This document shows positions 35,271 through 43,814 of a DNA stretch of 51,848 nucleotides, piece by piece. The translations under genes and the position numbers were made by a program. This DNA is from CAYTTR01 sp964440805 (GTDB taxonomy: Bacteria; Acidobacteriota; Aminicenantia; Aminicenantales; Aminicenantaceae), in assembly GCA_964440805.1 (NCBI GenBank), contig CAYTTR010000018.1, positions 1 through 51,848 on the forward strand, in the 5' to 3' direction. A model generated the notes under the pieces. The model saw nothing but the letters and a program-made list of their open reading frames with translations. It searched no databases and was not told the origin of the DNA. How positions within the stretch are numbered: position 1 is the stretch's first letter; each line of letters begins with the position of its first letter.

Positions 35271-35885
35271 TCAGCCCCTGGGAATGATATTTTTATCTTC
35301 CAGATAGCGGATTATTGTATCCCGGCATTCCTCGACAGACAAAAGACTGGTATCCAGCACCAGCTCCGGAGAGGTGGGCTCTTCATAGGGGGCTGAGATT
35401 CCGGTGAACTCCTTGATCTCTCCTATCCTGGCTTTTTTGTACAGACCTTTGGGATCCCGTTTTTCCGCAGTTTTAAGGGGAACTTTGACGTAGATTTCGA
35501 TGAAACTTCCTTCCTTGAGAAGAGTGCGGACTTGCTGTCTGTCGTCTCTATAAGGGGAAATAAAGGCCGTCATGGTGATCAGGCCGGCCTGGGCAAACAG
35601 CTTGGCTACTTCCCCGATGCGGCGGATGTTTTCCTGTCTGTCTTCGGGAGAGAAGCCTAGATTTTTGTTTAATCCGTGTCTGATGTTATCTCCATCCAGA
35701 ACAAATGAGAGGTGGCCTCTCTCATGGAGTCTTTCTTCCACCGCGTGGGCAATAGTGGATTTGCCTGAGGCAGAGAGACCGGTGAACCAGAGGACCACTC
35801 CTTTCTGGTTAAGCAGGTGTTCCCGGTTTTCCTGGTTTATGACACCTTTATACCAGGTGATATTGGTTGCTTTCTGCCTAGTCAT
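35271..35885 (-). CDS. cysC: Adenylylsulfate kinase
   Basis: CysC phosphorylates adenosine 5'-phosphosulfate to PAPS. The 204-residue protein has the P-loop GLSASGKSTIAHAVEERL (about 35-52), DGDNIRHGLNKNLGFS and ISPYRDDRQQVR, the APS-binding segment. It stands 3 bases downstream of sat, giving a two-step sulfate activation unit. No PAPS reductase or sulfite reductase is nearby, so PAPS could serve sulfation rather than cysteine synthesis; that is inference from a limited window. Confidence 0.95.
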   Translation of the reverse strand: MTRQKATNITWYKGVINQENREHLLNQKGVVLWFTGLSASGKSTIAHAVEERLHERGHLSFVLDGDNIRHGLNKNLGFSPEDRQENIRRIGEVAKLFAQAGLITMTAFISPYRDDRQQVRTLLKEGSFIEIYVKVPLKTAEKRDPKGLYKKARIGEIKEFTGISAPYEEPTSPELVLDTSLLSVEECRDTIIRYLEDKNIIPRG

Positions 35886-35888
35886 GGC

Positions 35889-37061
35889 TTATTCTCCCTG
35901 CAGATTTTGGTAGTAATCCATTAAGATTCTGGCTACTTCCGGACGGCTGAATTCCTTGGGCGGCGGCTCTCCTTTAGCCAACATGCTGCGCAGTCTAGTC
36001 CCACTTATAAAAAGCCGATCTTCTTTATTGTGGGGGCAGGTCTTCATGGAAGCCATCCCGTCACATTTAAAGCACCAGAATGTCCAGTCGATTTTAAGTG
36101 GCTTTATAAACAGATCCTTCTCATCAATTTCATCGAATATTTTTTGGGCGTCAAAAGGGCCATAGTAATTCCCTACTCCGGCATGATCCCGGCCCACAAT
36201 AAGGTGACTGCAGCCATAGTTCTGTCTGAAAACGGCGTGAAGAACAGCCTCCCTGGGACCGGCATATCGCATTTCCATAGGATAGACTTTGAGAATTACT
36301 CTTTCCAGGGGGTAATAATTTTGCAGCAGAGCTTCATAGCATTTCATCCGCACTTCAGCCGGAATGTCACCGGCCTTTAGTTTGCCCACTAAAGGATGAA
36401 TCAATATTCCGTCACAAACTTCCAGGGCGATTTTGGTGCAATATTCATGGGATCGGTGAATGGGATTTCTTGTCTGGAAAGCAGCTACGGTGGACCATCC
36501 CTTCTCGTCGAATATTTGCCTTGTCTCAACTGGACGGGCGTAATGGGAGCCAAAAAGAGAAGGATAAGGACCTTCGTTGAAGGCTTTTACGGGGCCTCCG
36601 ATAAGAGTTTCATGCTGTTTATAAACTTTGGCTACTCCAGGATGAGCTTCATCTTCTGAGCGGAAAACCAGCCGGGCCTCTTTCTTCTTGTCATAAGAGA
36701 ACTTTTCTTCAATTCTCATGCTTCCCATAAGCTCGCTGCTTTCTTCATCGATGAGTGCAACCTCGGCATTAAGGGGAAGCTCCTTTGCCTGGCTCTCCGG
36801 TATAGACAGGGTGATAGGAATAGGCCATAGAGTTCCATCGGCTAAGCGCATATTTTCTAACGTGCTTCTGTAATCCTCATATCCCATGAAGCCTTCGAGC
36901 GGGCTGAAAGCTCCTATGGCCATCATAATAAGGTCGGATGTTTCCCTTGATGAGAGAAGAATCCGGGGAAGGCGGCGGGCTTTTTCTCTCTCCCGGGCCA
37001 GCTGTTCACCTTCGAGTAACAAGGGGGCTAATTTTCCTCCATGAGGCGGAACTCGTTGCAT
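35889..37061 (-). CDS. sat: Sulfate adenylyltransferase (ATP sulfurylase)
   Basis: The enzyme makes adenosine 5'-phosphosulfate from ATP and sulfate. It is the single-polypeptide Sat type, 390 residues from the ATG at 37061, which has a strong GGGAGG eight bases upstream; the frame extends to 37103 without such a site. Catalytic segments are QTRNPIHRSHEY, the typical Q-x-R-N-P-x-H-x-x-H, and IVGRDHAGVGNYYGPFDAQ. Four Cys/His in FWCFKCDGMASMKTCPHN form the zinc knuckle typical of this subtype. It precedes cysC and follows a small RHH protein gene. Confidence 0.95.
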   Translation of the reverse strand: MQRVPPHGGKLAPLLLEGEQLAREREKARRLPRILLSSRETSDLIMMAIGAFSPLEGFMGYEDYRSTLENMRLADGTLWPIPITLSIPESQAKELPLNAEVALIDEESSELMGSMRIEEKFSYDKKKEARLVFRSEDEAHPGVAKVYKQHETLIGGPVKAFNEGPYPSLFGSHYARPVETRQIFDEKGWSTVAAFQTRNPIHRSHEYCTKIALEVCDGILIHPLVGKLKAGDIPAEVRMKCYEALLQNYYPLERVILKVYPMEMRYAGPREAVLHAVFRQNYGCSHLIVGRDHAGVGNYYGPFDAQKIFDEIDEKDLFIKPLKIDWTFWCFKCDGMASMKTCPHNKEDRLFISGTRLRSMLAKGEPPPKEFSRPEVARILMDYYQNLQGE

Positions 37062-37113
37062 TTTTACCTCCCTGGCAATAAAATCCAATTGTTCTGCAAA
37101 CACCTTGACCGCC

Positions 37114-37353
37114 TCAAAAATATCCTAACAACTTCAATCGCTTGCGAATTGCAGTGATTTCTTCCGGACTCAGTCCCTTTTCTTTGAATGTTGGGTCCGG
37201 GGATCTATCCCCGCGGCTGGAGGCAAGATCTCGCAGGACATAAACGATAAAATCAGTGACAGAGTTAAAGCCGCTTTCTTCCACCAGGCAGGACAACCTG
37301 AGATAGAGAGGCCTGGGAATTTTCAGAGTGACTTTTCCCTCTGCAGCACTCAC
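37114..37353 (-). CDS. Small ribbon-helix-helix-like protein before sat
   Basis: This is a 79-residue protein. Residues 6-45 read as one short strand (GKVTLKIPRPLYLRLSCLVE) followed by two helices (GFNSVTDFIVYVLRDLAS), the arrangement of ribbon-helix-helix DNA-binding domains. The C-terminal part (LSPEEITAIRKRLKLLGYF) is helical. It lies 52 bases upstream of sat on the same strand, so it might regulate the sulfate-activation genes; similar small proteins next to sat exist in other bacteria, as I recall. DNA binding is inferred from pattern alone. Confidence 0.65.
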   Translation of the reverse strand: MSAAEGKVTLKIPRPLYLRLSCLVEESGFNSVTDFIVYVLRDLASSRGDRSPDPTFKEKGLSPEEITAIRKRLKLLGYF

Positions 37354-37437
37354 ATTAGACTCCTATTAGAGCCTACAGGATAGAGGATTACATGCTCCTT
37401 GTCAAGACAAAATTGAACTAAACTTATCCCGAGGTTT

Positions 37438-38223
37438 TCAGCCGGCCTGCTCCTGAGGAGGTTGCAGGCCGGCTTCCTCCTTACACCTTCTTGGTTCGGC
37501 AAGGAGCGGGATTGATGGCTCGAGGCTGTGAGCCTTCAAGAGTTCTTTATCATTTAATATTTCGAGGGAAGCTCCTTCAACAATGATTCTCCCTTTATCA
37601 AGAAGAATGACCCGGGAGCAAAGCCAGCGAACCAGATCAAGATCATGGGTGGAAATGATCTTGGTCGCTTTTATTTTGTTTAGCAGCTCAATAAAAACTC
37701 CTTTTGTCCCTGGATCAAGACTGGCTGTGGGTTCATCCAGAACCAGAACCTCGGGCCTCAACACCATGACCGAGGCTAAGCTAACGCGCTTCATTTCTCC
37801 CAGGCTTAAACGGAACGGAGGCTTGGATTCATAGCCGGCCAGGCCCAGTTCAGTTAAAACAGCTTCTATCCTTTTCTTAACCTCCTCCTTAGTATAGCCT
37901 GCATTCAGCAAACCGAAGGCCAGATCATCGAAGACCGTGGGCATGAACAGTTGATCATTTGGATCCTGGAACACAATACCTACCCGGGAACGTATTAGTT
38001 TGAGGTTTTCCTTTGATATTTTTTCTCCCAATATACGGACCTCTCCTTCTCCTTTAAGAAGGCCGTTTAGATGAAGCAGCAGGGTTGATTTGCCGGCTCC
38101 ATTGGGACCGATAATGGCCAAGGATTCACCCTGATAAACTGTTAAACTGATGTTTTTTAAAGCAGGGGTACCATCAGGATAGGTATAATTTAAATCAATT
38201 ACTTCAAGAGCTTTCTTTCTCAT
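37438..38223 (-). CDS. ECF/CbiO-type transporter ATPase
   Basis: This is the energy-coupling ATPase of an ECF-type importer, 261 residues from the ATG at 38223, which forms an ATGA overlap with the cbiQ-like gene; a start 4 codons earlier is possible. Walker A is GPNGAGKST, the Q-loop is in VFQDPNDQLF, Walker B is VLVLDEPTASLDP, and the His switch is in ISTHD. The signature is LSLGEMKR, a common variant of LSGGQ in CbiO proteins. Only one ATPase gene is present, so it probably works as a homodimer. Confidence 0.9.
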   Translation of the reverse strand: MRKKALEVIDLNYTYPDGTPALKNISLTVYQGESLAIIGPNGAGKSTLLLHLNGLLKGEGEVRILGEKISKENLKLIRSRVGIVFQDPNDQLFMPTVFDDLAFGLLNAGYTKEEVKKRIEAVLTELGLAGYESKPPFRLSLGEMKRVSLASVMVLRPEVLVLDEPTASLDPGTKGVFIELLNKIKATKIISTHDLDLVRWLCSRVILLDKGRIIVEGASLEILNDKELLKAHSLEPSIPLLAEPRRCKEEAGLQPPQEQAG

Positions 38224-38951
38224 AGCCAAATCCAACTTGCAGTCAATAGAATTGTGGAAAGGGAAATAAACAGAATATCCGCTGTTTTAAATTTCAAGGA
38301 AGTGATACCCGGCAGTTTTCCCTCATAACCTCTGGCCAGCATGGCTGCGTAAACTCTCTCGCTTCTGGCAAAGGTTCTGAAAAAAAGATGAGGGATAAGC
38401 TGAGAGACTACCTTTAGCAATTCTTTTTTCTTCATTTTCCCGAAACTGCGGGATTCCCTGGCTCTGTTCAGTCTTTCTGCTTCCTGGTTAAGAAGAAAAC
38501 TGTATCTGAATCCGAAGGTGAGGAGTTGAATCAATATATTGGGCAATCTCAATTTTTCAAGTCCCTTGATAAAATCGAAAAAATTGGTGGTTAAACTTAG
38601 TCCTGCAAAAGCCAGGAAGGAGAGGAAGGTTTTGACGGCAATGTTCCAGAAAGCAGACAAATCCCGGCCGTTCTGGTTGTGACCAAATAAAATAACAGAA
38701 ACAGCCAGAAAAAGGAGAAGAGGTAAGAGGAAAAAAAGTCTCCTGGCCAGAATCTTGACCTGGATGCGGGCCAGCAGAATTAGGATTATTATAAAAAGAA
38801 AATAGATAAGAAATTTAACTTCAGCTTCAGGGGGAGTAAAGATTACAGCGGTTACTAAAAGTAAAGTCACGGTTAACTTTGCTCGTGGATCAAGGCAGCC
38901 TAACAAAGAATTTATCTTTTGCGGCTTTTTGCAAGAAATATCACTGGTCAT
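38220..38951 (-). CDS. ECF/CbiQ-type transmembrane coupling protein
   Basis: This is a 243-residue membrane protein with about five to six helices. It carries the coupling motifs of the EcfT/CbiQ family in the cytoplasmic helices: RESRSFGK (near 166) and VYAAMLARGYEGK (near 201), matching the usual A-R-x and A-R-G patterns that contact the ATPase. The start LLGCLDPRAKL is also typical. It overlaps the methyltransferase gene and the ATPase gene by 4 bases each. The assignment is firm; the substrate is not shown by this subunit. Confidence 0.9.
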   Translation of the reverse strand: MTSDISCKKPQKINSLLGCLDPRAKLTVTLLLVTAVIFTPPEAEVKFLIYFLFIIILILLARIQVKILARRLFFLLPLLLFLAVSVILFGHNQNGRDLSAFWNIAVKTFLSFLAFAGLSLTTNFFDFIKGLEKLRLPNILIQLLTFGFRYSFLLNQEAERLNRARESRSFGKMKKKELLKVVSQLIPHLFFRTFARSERVYAAMLARGYEGKLPGITSLKFKTADILFISLSTILLTASWIWL

Positions 38952-39559
38952 GATTTTGCCTGGGTTAAGTAGAGAGAGGGCTCGTCTCTAATGGCAATAT
39001 TACTGAATCCGGTTGAAGCAAGAAGCCTGCCCATGTCTTTCTCGTCAGGCAAAAAATCAGGTTTCACCGGACCGTCGAGACTGGAATGGAGTTTGTTTAG
39101 CTTCTCTCTGCTAATGGGGTGTGCGATGAAAAAGTGCCCTCCCGGTTTAAGGATGCGCCGGAACTCTCTTAAGGCAGCTTCTTTACAAGGCAGGTGGGGG
39201 AAGAGGGCAAAACAGATAATGACATCAAAAGTATGTTTTTTAACTGGAATTTCCTGGACATCGGACTGGATAAAAGAAATATTCTGCTGCCTGTATTTGC
39301 CTCTTGCAATTTTTAACATTTCATATGAATAGTCAGCTTCCACTAAAAATCCCCGGGGGCCAATTTTTTCTCTGATATATGGAACCAGGCGGCCGGTTCC
39401 GCAGCCTGCATCCAGGACCGAATCGCCGTTTTTTATGATAAAATAAGGAAACAGCTTTTCCAGTTTTTTTTTCTCTTTTAGGCGGCTGTGTTCTGCCTCC
39501 CAATCTTTGGCGATGTGGTCAAAATATTGTCTTCTTTCCATTGAGTCTTTCTCTTTCAT
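38948..39559 (-). CDS. SAM-dependent class I methyltransferase inside the transporter operon
   Basis: This is a 203-residue protein. I chose the ATG at 39559 because it overlaps the S-component stop by 4 bases (ATGA); the frame is open further to 39697 but that part lies inside the neighbour. Motif I for S-adenosylmethionine is VLDAGCGTGRLV, followed by an acidic residue in VEADYSYEMLKIA and by FDVIICFALFPHL. The end KPGGHFFIAHPISREKLNKLH is typical of the UbiE/Methyltransf_11 type. Its place among transporter genes suggests that it acts on the imported compound or its chelator. The substrate cannot be read. Confidence 0.85.
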   Translation of the reverse strand: MKEKDSMERRQYFDHIAKDWEAEHSRLKEKKKLEKLFPYFIIKNGDSVLDAGCGTGRLVPYIREKIGPRGFLVEADYSYEMLKIARGKYRQQNISFIQSDVQEIPVKKHTFDVIICFALFPHLPCKEAALREFRRILKPGGHFFIAHPISREKLNKLHSSLDGPVKPDFLPDEKDMGRLLASTGFSNIAIRDEPSLYLTQAKS

Positions 39560-40077
39560 TCCATGGAGGGCTGCAGCTGGATTTTCTCCTGAATCCGCCT
39601 GACAAGAGGGGGAATAAGAATTAAAATAAAAATAATGCCCGGAAGGCCGCGGATAAGCGAGGCGGCTCCCAAGACTCCTTCCGGAAGTGATAGCCATCGG
39701 GCCACCACTAAAACAGCCACCAGAAGAATGCCTCGTTCTAATAGGAGGGCAATTGAGAGCGTCAGAAAAATATTAAGTCTCAATTTGCGGTGAAGGATTC
39801 CTGGTACAGAGGCCAGCACTAAACCTTCAACCATCATTATAAAAGCAATGGGAGGGAAAAAGGGAGGCATTCCTGTAAGAAGAGCGGAAGTGAGAGGAGC
39901 CAGTAATCCTACTGCAGCAGCTACAGGTAATTCTATCAAAAAACCGGCCATAATGATCGGATAAAACATGGGCAGAAAGGCACTTCCCAGGCCAACTGCA
40001 TGAAAAACCATGGGCAAAACAACAGAAAGAGCCAGGAGAAAGGCTCCAATAATTATGTCCCGGCCTGAGTAATTCAT
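39556..40077 (-). CDS. ECF transporter substrate-binding (S) component, unknown substrate
   Basis: This is a 173-residue membrane protein with about five to six helices and typical ECF S-component sequence style: VLPMVFHAVGLGSAFLPMFYPIIMAGFL and LTGMPPFFPPIAFIMMVEGL. It lacks the N-terminal M-H-I-x-E-G metal-binding text of CbiM/NikM, so it is not a classic cobalt or nickel S component. It overlaps the TonB receptor gene by 4 bases. Together with the CbiQ and CbiO proteins it would form an inner-membrane importer fed by the outer-membrane receptor. Confidence 0.78.
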   Translation of the reverse strand: MNYSGRDIIIGAFLLALSVVLPMVFHAVGLGSAFLPMFYPIIMAGFLIELPVAAAVGLLAPLTSALLTGMPPFFPPIAFIMMVEGLVLASVPGILHRKLRLNIFLTLSIALLLERGILLVAVLVVARWLSLPEGVLGAASLIRGLPGIIFILILIPPLVRRIQEKIQLQPSME

Positions 40078-41927
40078 TGTTTTATCCTGAATCCAACATT
40101 AAGACTCCGGCCGGGCATGGGATATGCTCCGGCCGCTATGCCCGGCATATCGACATAGATCAAGTAATCCTGGTTGAGGAGGTTATTTATTTCCAAAAAT
40201 AAAGTTAGAGAAGATAAGGCTTCAATTTCCGTGCGCATGTTGACGAGCAGAAAAGAGCCCAAAGGAGACCGGGAAAAATCATCAGCATAGTAGTCAGACA
40301 CATACTGCATAGTCAAGGAGGAGAAAATTTTATTTTTGTTTAAACGGAGAGAAAAGTCCCATTTTTGACCGGCCGTTCCCTTGGTGTATGTGCCTGGATT
40401 GAGATAAGTATAAAAGATAAAGGCAGAAAGGGAAGAATTAAAGTTTGCTTGCAAGGTTAATTCGGCCCCGGAAAAAGTGAATTCTCCTTTATTCTGAAAG
40501 CTGAACTGAGGCGGAGGGGAAAGATTGGGAGCTGTTTCTATAAGATTTGAGCCGTGCATCCGGAAAGCAACTGCACTCAGATGCAGCCGGGTACCGATTT
40601 TTTGTTCGATTCCAGCTTCATAGTTCCAGACTACTTCCGGTTTTAAATTTGGATTAGCTGCAGGAAACATATAGAGCTCGTTAAGCTGAGGAGAGCGGAA
40701 TCCCTTGTTGACGGCAGCCCGGATGGTTGTTTTTTCGCTTGCTTTAAACACTATTCCTCCATGGGGGCAGCTCTCCAGGCCGAAAAGAGAATCCTGCTGG
40801 AGACGAAAACCGGCAGAAAAAATCAATCTTTGGGCAAAAACATGTTCGTTCTGAACAAATACCCCCATTTCATTTTTATCCCATTGCCCCTGAGGCCAGT
40901 TATAGCTTTTTCCTCCCAAGGAGCGAAAATCCACTCCGCAGACCAATTCATTGTTTTTCATTCTCCTGGTTATATACCGGAAGGTGGCACCATTGACATA
41001 GTCTCTTGAATGCCAGCCGTCTGAAAACAGATGGTGGCCAAAATTGCGGTAGGCTTTCAGGAAATATTCGTCTTTTTCTCCCCCAGCTTTCAAAGTTATA
41101 TCTACAGCTCCCCTCTCATAATCATTCCAGAAATCCTGGAGAGGCTGGTCAATAGTTCCTGCTTCGTATTTTTTGCCGTCGAAGTACTTGGTTTGGAGTG
41201 TAATCTGAAGATGGTCAGAGAAATCATATCTTAATTTACCGGTCAGGGCGTTTCCTTGATAGCTTGAATTTTGTCGATGGCCGTTGCTTTGACGGCGATC
41301 CAAGGTGAGATAATAACTCCATTTGTTTAATTTGGCTCCGTGACGAAGATTGAATTGCCGGGTGTCGAAATTGCCGTAAGAAGCGGAGAAATCCGTTTCA
41401 AAGCCTGGCTTGGGATTGCGGGTTATGATATTTACCACTCCTCCAAGGGCTTCGGAGCCGTATAGGACAGAGGCCGGACCGCGCACCACTTCAATTCTTT
41501 CCACATTATCAAGAGGAAAGGCATGAGTTATGGCACAGCCGTACAGTCCCATCTTCTCAGGACGTCCATCAACCAGAATGTTAATCCTTCGTCCTCTTTG
41601 CCCGATTCCTCTTATATCGACATCAGCCCGGCCGAAATCTCCTGTCTTCTGAACAAAAACGCCAGGAAGATAATTTAATAGATTCAAGGCATTGCTGGCT
41701 GAAAAAGCTTTGATGTCTTCTGCCCGGACAACACTGACAGACGAAGAGCAATCTTTCACTTCTTTTCGAGTGGCTGTGGCTGTGACCACTACTACCTCAA
41801 AGGGGCGGAAAAGAGTCTCGTCGGTTTTTTTTTCTTTCTCTTCGTTTGTTATTTCCTGAGCTTGAGAAAAAACATTGATAAATGTGACCAAAATCATAAC
41901 TGTCAAAATTAGGCAAATTTTTTTCAT
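40074..41927 (-). CDS. TonB-dependent outer-membrane receptor
   Basis: This is a 617-residue protein with a signal peptide (1-23). A TonB-box-like EVVVVTATATR stands near 48-58. The plug domain (about 60-170) has SASNALNLLNYLPGVFVQ, GRRINILVDGRP and VERIEVVRGPASVLYGSEALGGVVNIIT, all standard. The barrel follows and ends in NVGFRIKQ. At about 600 residues it falls in the size range of BtuB-like receptors for vitamin B12 or metal chelates. It heads a five-gene operon with an ECF importer. A palindrome over its promoter resembles a NikR operator, so a nickel compound is one possible ligand. Confidence 0.92.
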   Translation of the reverse strand: MKKICLILTVMILVTFINVFSQAQEITNEEKEKKTDETLFRPFEVVVVTATATRKEVKDCSSSVSVVRAEDIKAFSASNALNLLNYLPGVFVQKTGDFGRADVDIRGIGQRGRRINILVDGRPEKMGLYGCAITHAFPLDNVERIEVVRGPASVLYGSEALGGVVNIITRNPKPGFETDFSASYGNFDTRQFNLRHGAKLNKWSYYLTLDRRQSNGHRQNSSYQGNALTGKLRYDFSDHLQITLQTKYFDGKKYEAGTIDQPLQDFWNDYERGAVDITLKAGGEKDEYFLKAYRNFGHHLFSDGWHSRDYVNGATFRYITRRMKNNELVCGVDFRSLGGKSYNWPQGQWDKNEMGVFVQNEHVFAQRLIFSAGFRLQQDSLFGLESCPHGGIVFKASEKTTIRAAVNKGFRSPQLNELYMFPAANPNLKPEVVWNYEAGIEQKIGTRLHLSAVAFRMHGSNLIETAPNLSPPPQFSFQNKGEFTFSGAELTLQANFNSSLSAFIFYTYLNPGTYTKGTAGQKWDFSLRLNKNKIFSSLTMQYVSDYYADDFSRSPLGSFLLVNMRTEIEALSSLTLFLEINNLLNQDYLIYVDMPGIAAGAYPMPGRSLNVGFRIKQ

Positions 41928-41943
41928 TTTCGCGGCTCTCCAA

Positions 41944-41970
41944 GTGTTACGATTATTATAATAGTAACAC
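41944..41970. promoter_or_regulatory. NikR-like palindrome over the TonB-ECF operon promoter
   Basis: GTGTTAC (41944-41950) and GTAACAC (41964-41970) are perfect inverted repeats with a 13-base centre. The pattern GTGTTAC-N13/14-GTAACAC is, as I recall, that proposed for NikR in some non-enteric bacteria. The centre contains a minus-strand TATAAT (41960-41955), so a bound repressor would block the promoter. No nikR gene is in this window. Confidence 0.6.
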
Positions 41971-42063
41971 CTATTCTCTAAAAGTCAAGAGGAATTTTTA
42001 CATTTTCTATTGAGATTTTAAGTATGGCTGATAAAATATGAAAAAGAAAAAGCGCTATATTCT

Positions 42064-42183
42064 AAATTGATAACAGAGTTTAAGAAACTTGCTTTCTCTA
42101 AGTGCGCCTTTAAGAATTTCTCTTACGCCATTCATAGTCTTTGTTATATATTAAGTATCGGCCTTTTTTATGAATAGTTCAGG
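42064..42183 (-). repeat. Dispersed repeat, copy B, uninterrupted
   Basis: This is the empty version of the repeat at 18588-19043. Read on the minus strand it runs CCTGAACTATTCATAAAA ... GAGAAATTCTTAAAGGCGC ... TTCTTAAACTCTGTTATC. It contains AGTTT-CTT-AAACT and TAAGA-GAAAT-TCTTA palindromes. It lies 33 bases before a start codon at 42217, as copy A lies 21 bases before another. It shows the sequence before insertion, where CTTAAAGGCG occurs once. Confidence 0.8.
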
Positions 42184-42216
42184 CTAAAACATATTTCACT
42201 TCATGAAAGGATAAGT

Positions 42217-43540
42217 ATGAACAAAAAAAATCGAATCTTCTTAACCCTGAGCATAGCCTTATTATTTTTCTTGCTCATCACCTCGCCTGCCTGCCAGAGG
42301 GAAGAGGTTGACAGTGAGCCCTTGCCTCCAATTGACTCTCAACAGGTTCAGGACCAGGACCTTATGACCTGGGATGATTATCGTCCTATCCCGGGCCGTA
42401 ACTGGGCCGATCCCTCCCTTAAACCGGAGGGCGGCTGCCGGACCATGGGATATGATGGACAGAGGCTGTTTTAACGGACCCGGAGGCCCTCATATGCGCT
42501 GGGTTGTCCCCCCGACTAAGGGCGCTGCTATGCCGGCCGGCTTGATGGTGCGAAACCGCCTGGAAAATGGTTTCATCAACCGGTCTCAGCTTCTAACCTT
42601 GAGCAGAGAAGGTTTGGCGCAATCCGGGCCGGCTGCCGCCGAGGTAACAGCCCGGGCGGTAGAACCTTTGCCCGGTACTTTTGCCGGAATTATAGTAAGA
42701 CTTGACGGTTCCGAGCCTCGTGACAGGACTCCTCCCGATGATCCGGCCGAAAATCCCCTCTCTCCTGGAATCCCGAACTATAATTTCTATACCCTGGAAG
42801 TTGTTCAACGTCTAGGTTATGACTCTTTCACTCCCGACAATGGGGTGCTCATTGCCAAGAATAAAGACAGCCTGCGAGGCTGGAACGGCGGTCCCAATGC
42901 TTTTAACAGCTACATTTGGGTCATTGATGCCCATCCTGAAGATATCAATATGGTAGATTACATCAAGCCCAACGGAGAAAAAGTAATGCGGACTATCGCC
43001 GACTACCGACAGTTAAGCGACGCCCTTTTCCATGCCGGACTCAACTCGGGCAGTTATTATGAATGGGAAGATAGGCCCAACCGGTTGCATTTCTATATTA
43101 TTGAACCGAAGAAAGATCAAAGAGGTATTCTCTCATACAGACTGGCGGTTCGGTCTCTGGATGGTTCCGGTCCTCAGGAACGCGGCGTGGCTCTTAAAGC
43201 GCTAAAAGGAACAAAGATTGACAGGCCGAATACTCCCATATCCTTTACTCTAACCAATACGGGAAAAACGGAGACGATAGATCCTTCTCTTCACCCATCA
43301 GATGTCAGTGCTTATCTTAATGGCGATATTTACCGGCTTTCTGTATCTATAGAAGGAGAGGGTTGGTCTACTCAAATTTTCAATGCTCTTTCTGCCCTGG
43401 AGTTCGGTGCCTCTCAACAAATTGAAGTTTATCTTACACCGGGGAAAGGAAGCTCAGCGTCAGCCGATGTAACCCTTCTGGCAGTTTCTGAAAGTGATCC
43501 CTCTAAAACTGCCTCAGCCACAGTAACCGTTACCAGGTGA
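42217..43540 (+). pseudogene. M6-type metallopeptidase gene with internal deletion of the catalytic domain
   Basis: The first part (42217-42474) encodes a lipoprotein-type signal (lipobox near TSPAC) and the phrase MTWDDYRPIPGRNWADPSLKP, which in relatives leads into an M6 peptidase domain. Instead the frame ends at 42474. From about 42440 a second frame, open to 43540, resumes with PWDMMDRGCFNGPGGPHMRW and then PPTKGAAMPAGLMVRNRL, which in M6 proteases follows the catalytic domain. No zinc motif HExxH is left. So a large internal part has been lost, with a frameshift at the join (about 42,425-42,445). The C-terminal domain appears otherwise intact to residue 388 of its frame. Confidence 0.75.
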
Positions 43541-43814
43541 GGAAAAGTTCTGTACGGGGTGGACATTTTTTTATCATACAAAGCTAGGCGGATGAATATG
43601 GGAATAAATTTCAAAAAATCCAAGCTGCGTGTCCTGTGCCTCGACCCGACCCAGCCTAACCCCTGCAGCAACCTCGACTCGTGAATAATCCAGGTTATTT
43701 ATTGGAACATAACGGCTATACCGACAACTCCTATACCATTTTGGACGGCAACTGCCGGTGAAATTTCGTTAATGAGGACGGATGGTGTTTCTTGTCTCAT
43801 TTTCTACTTTATAG
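43541..43814. other. Spacer with coding-like remnants
   Basis: No intact gene is seen in these 274 bases. On the plus strand a frame around 43684-43761 reads NNPGYLLEHNGYTDNSYTILDG before a stop and has the look of a peptide from a decayed gene; no family is recognised. Confidence 0.3.

Noticed and set aside
41928..42063. Cobalamin riboswitch before the TonB receptor
   Set aside because: The leader from the likely promoter is only about 20 bases and no B12-box (GCCACTG-like) text is present.
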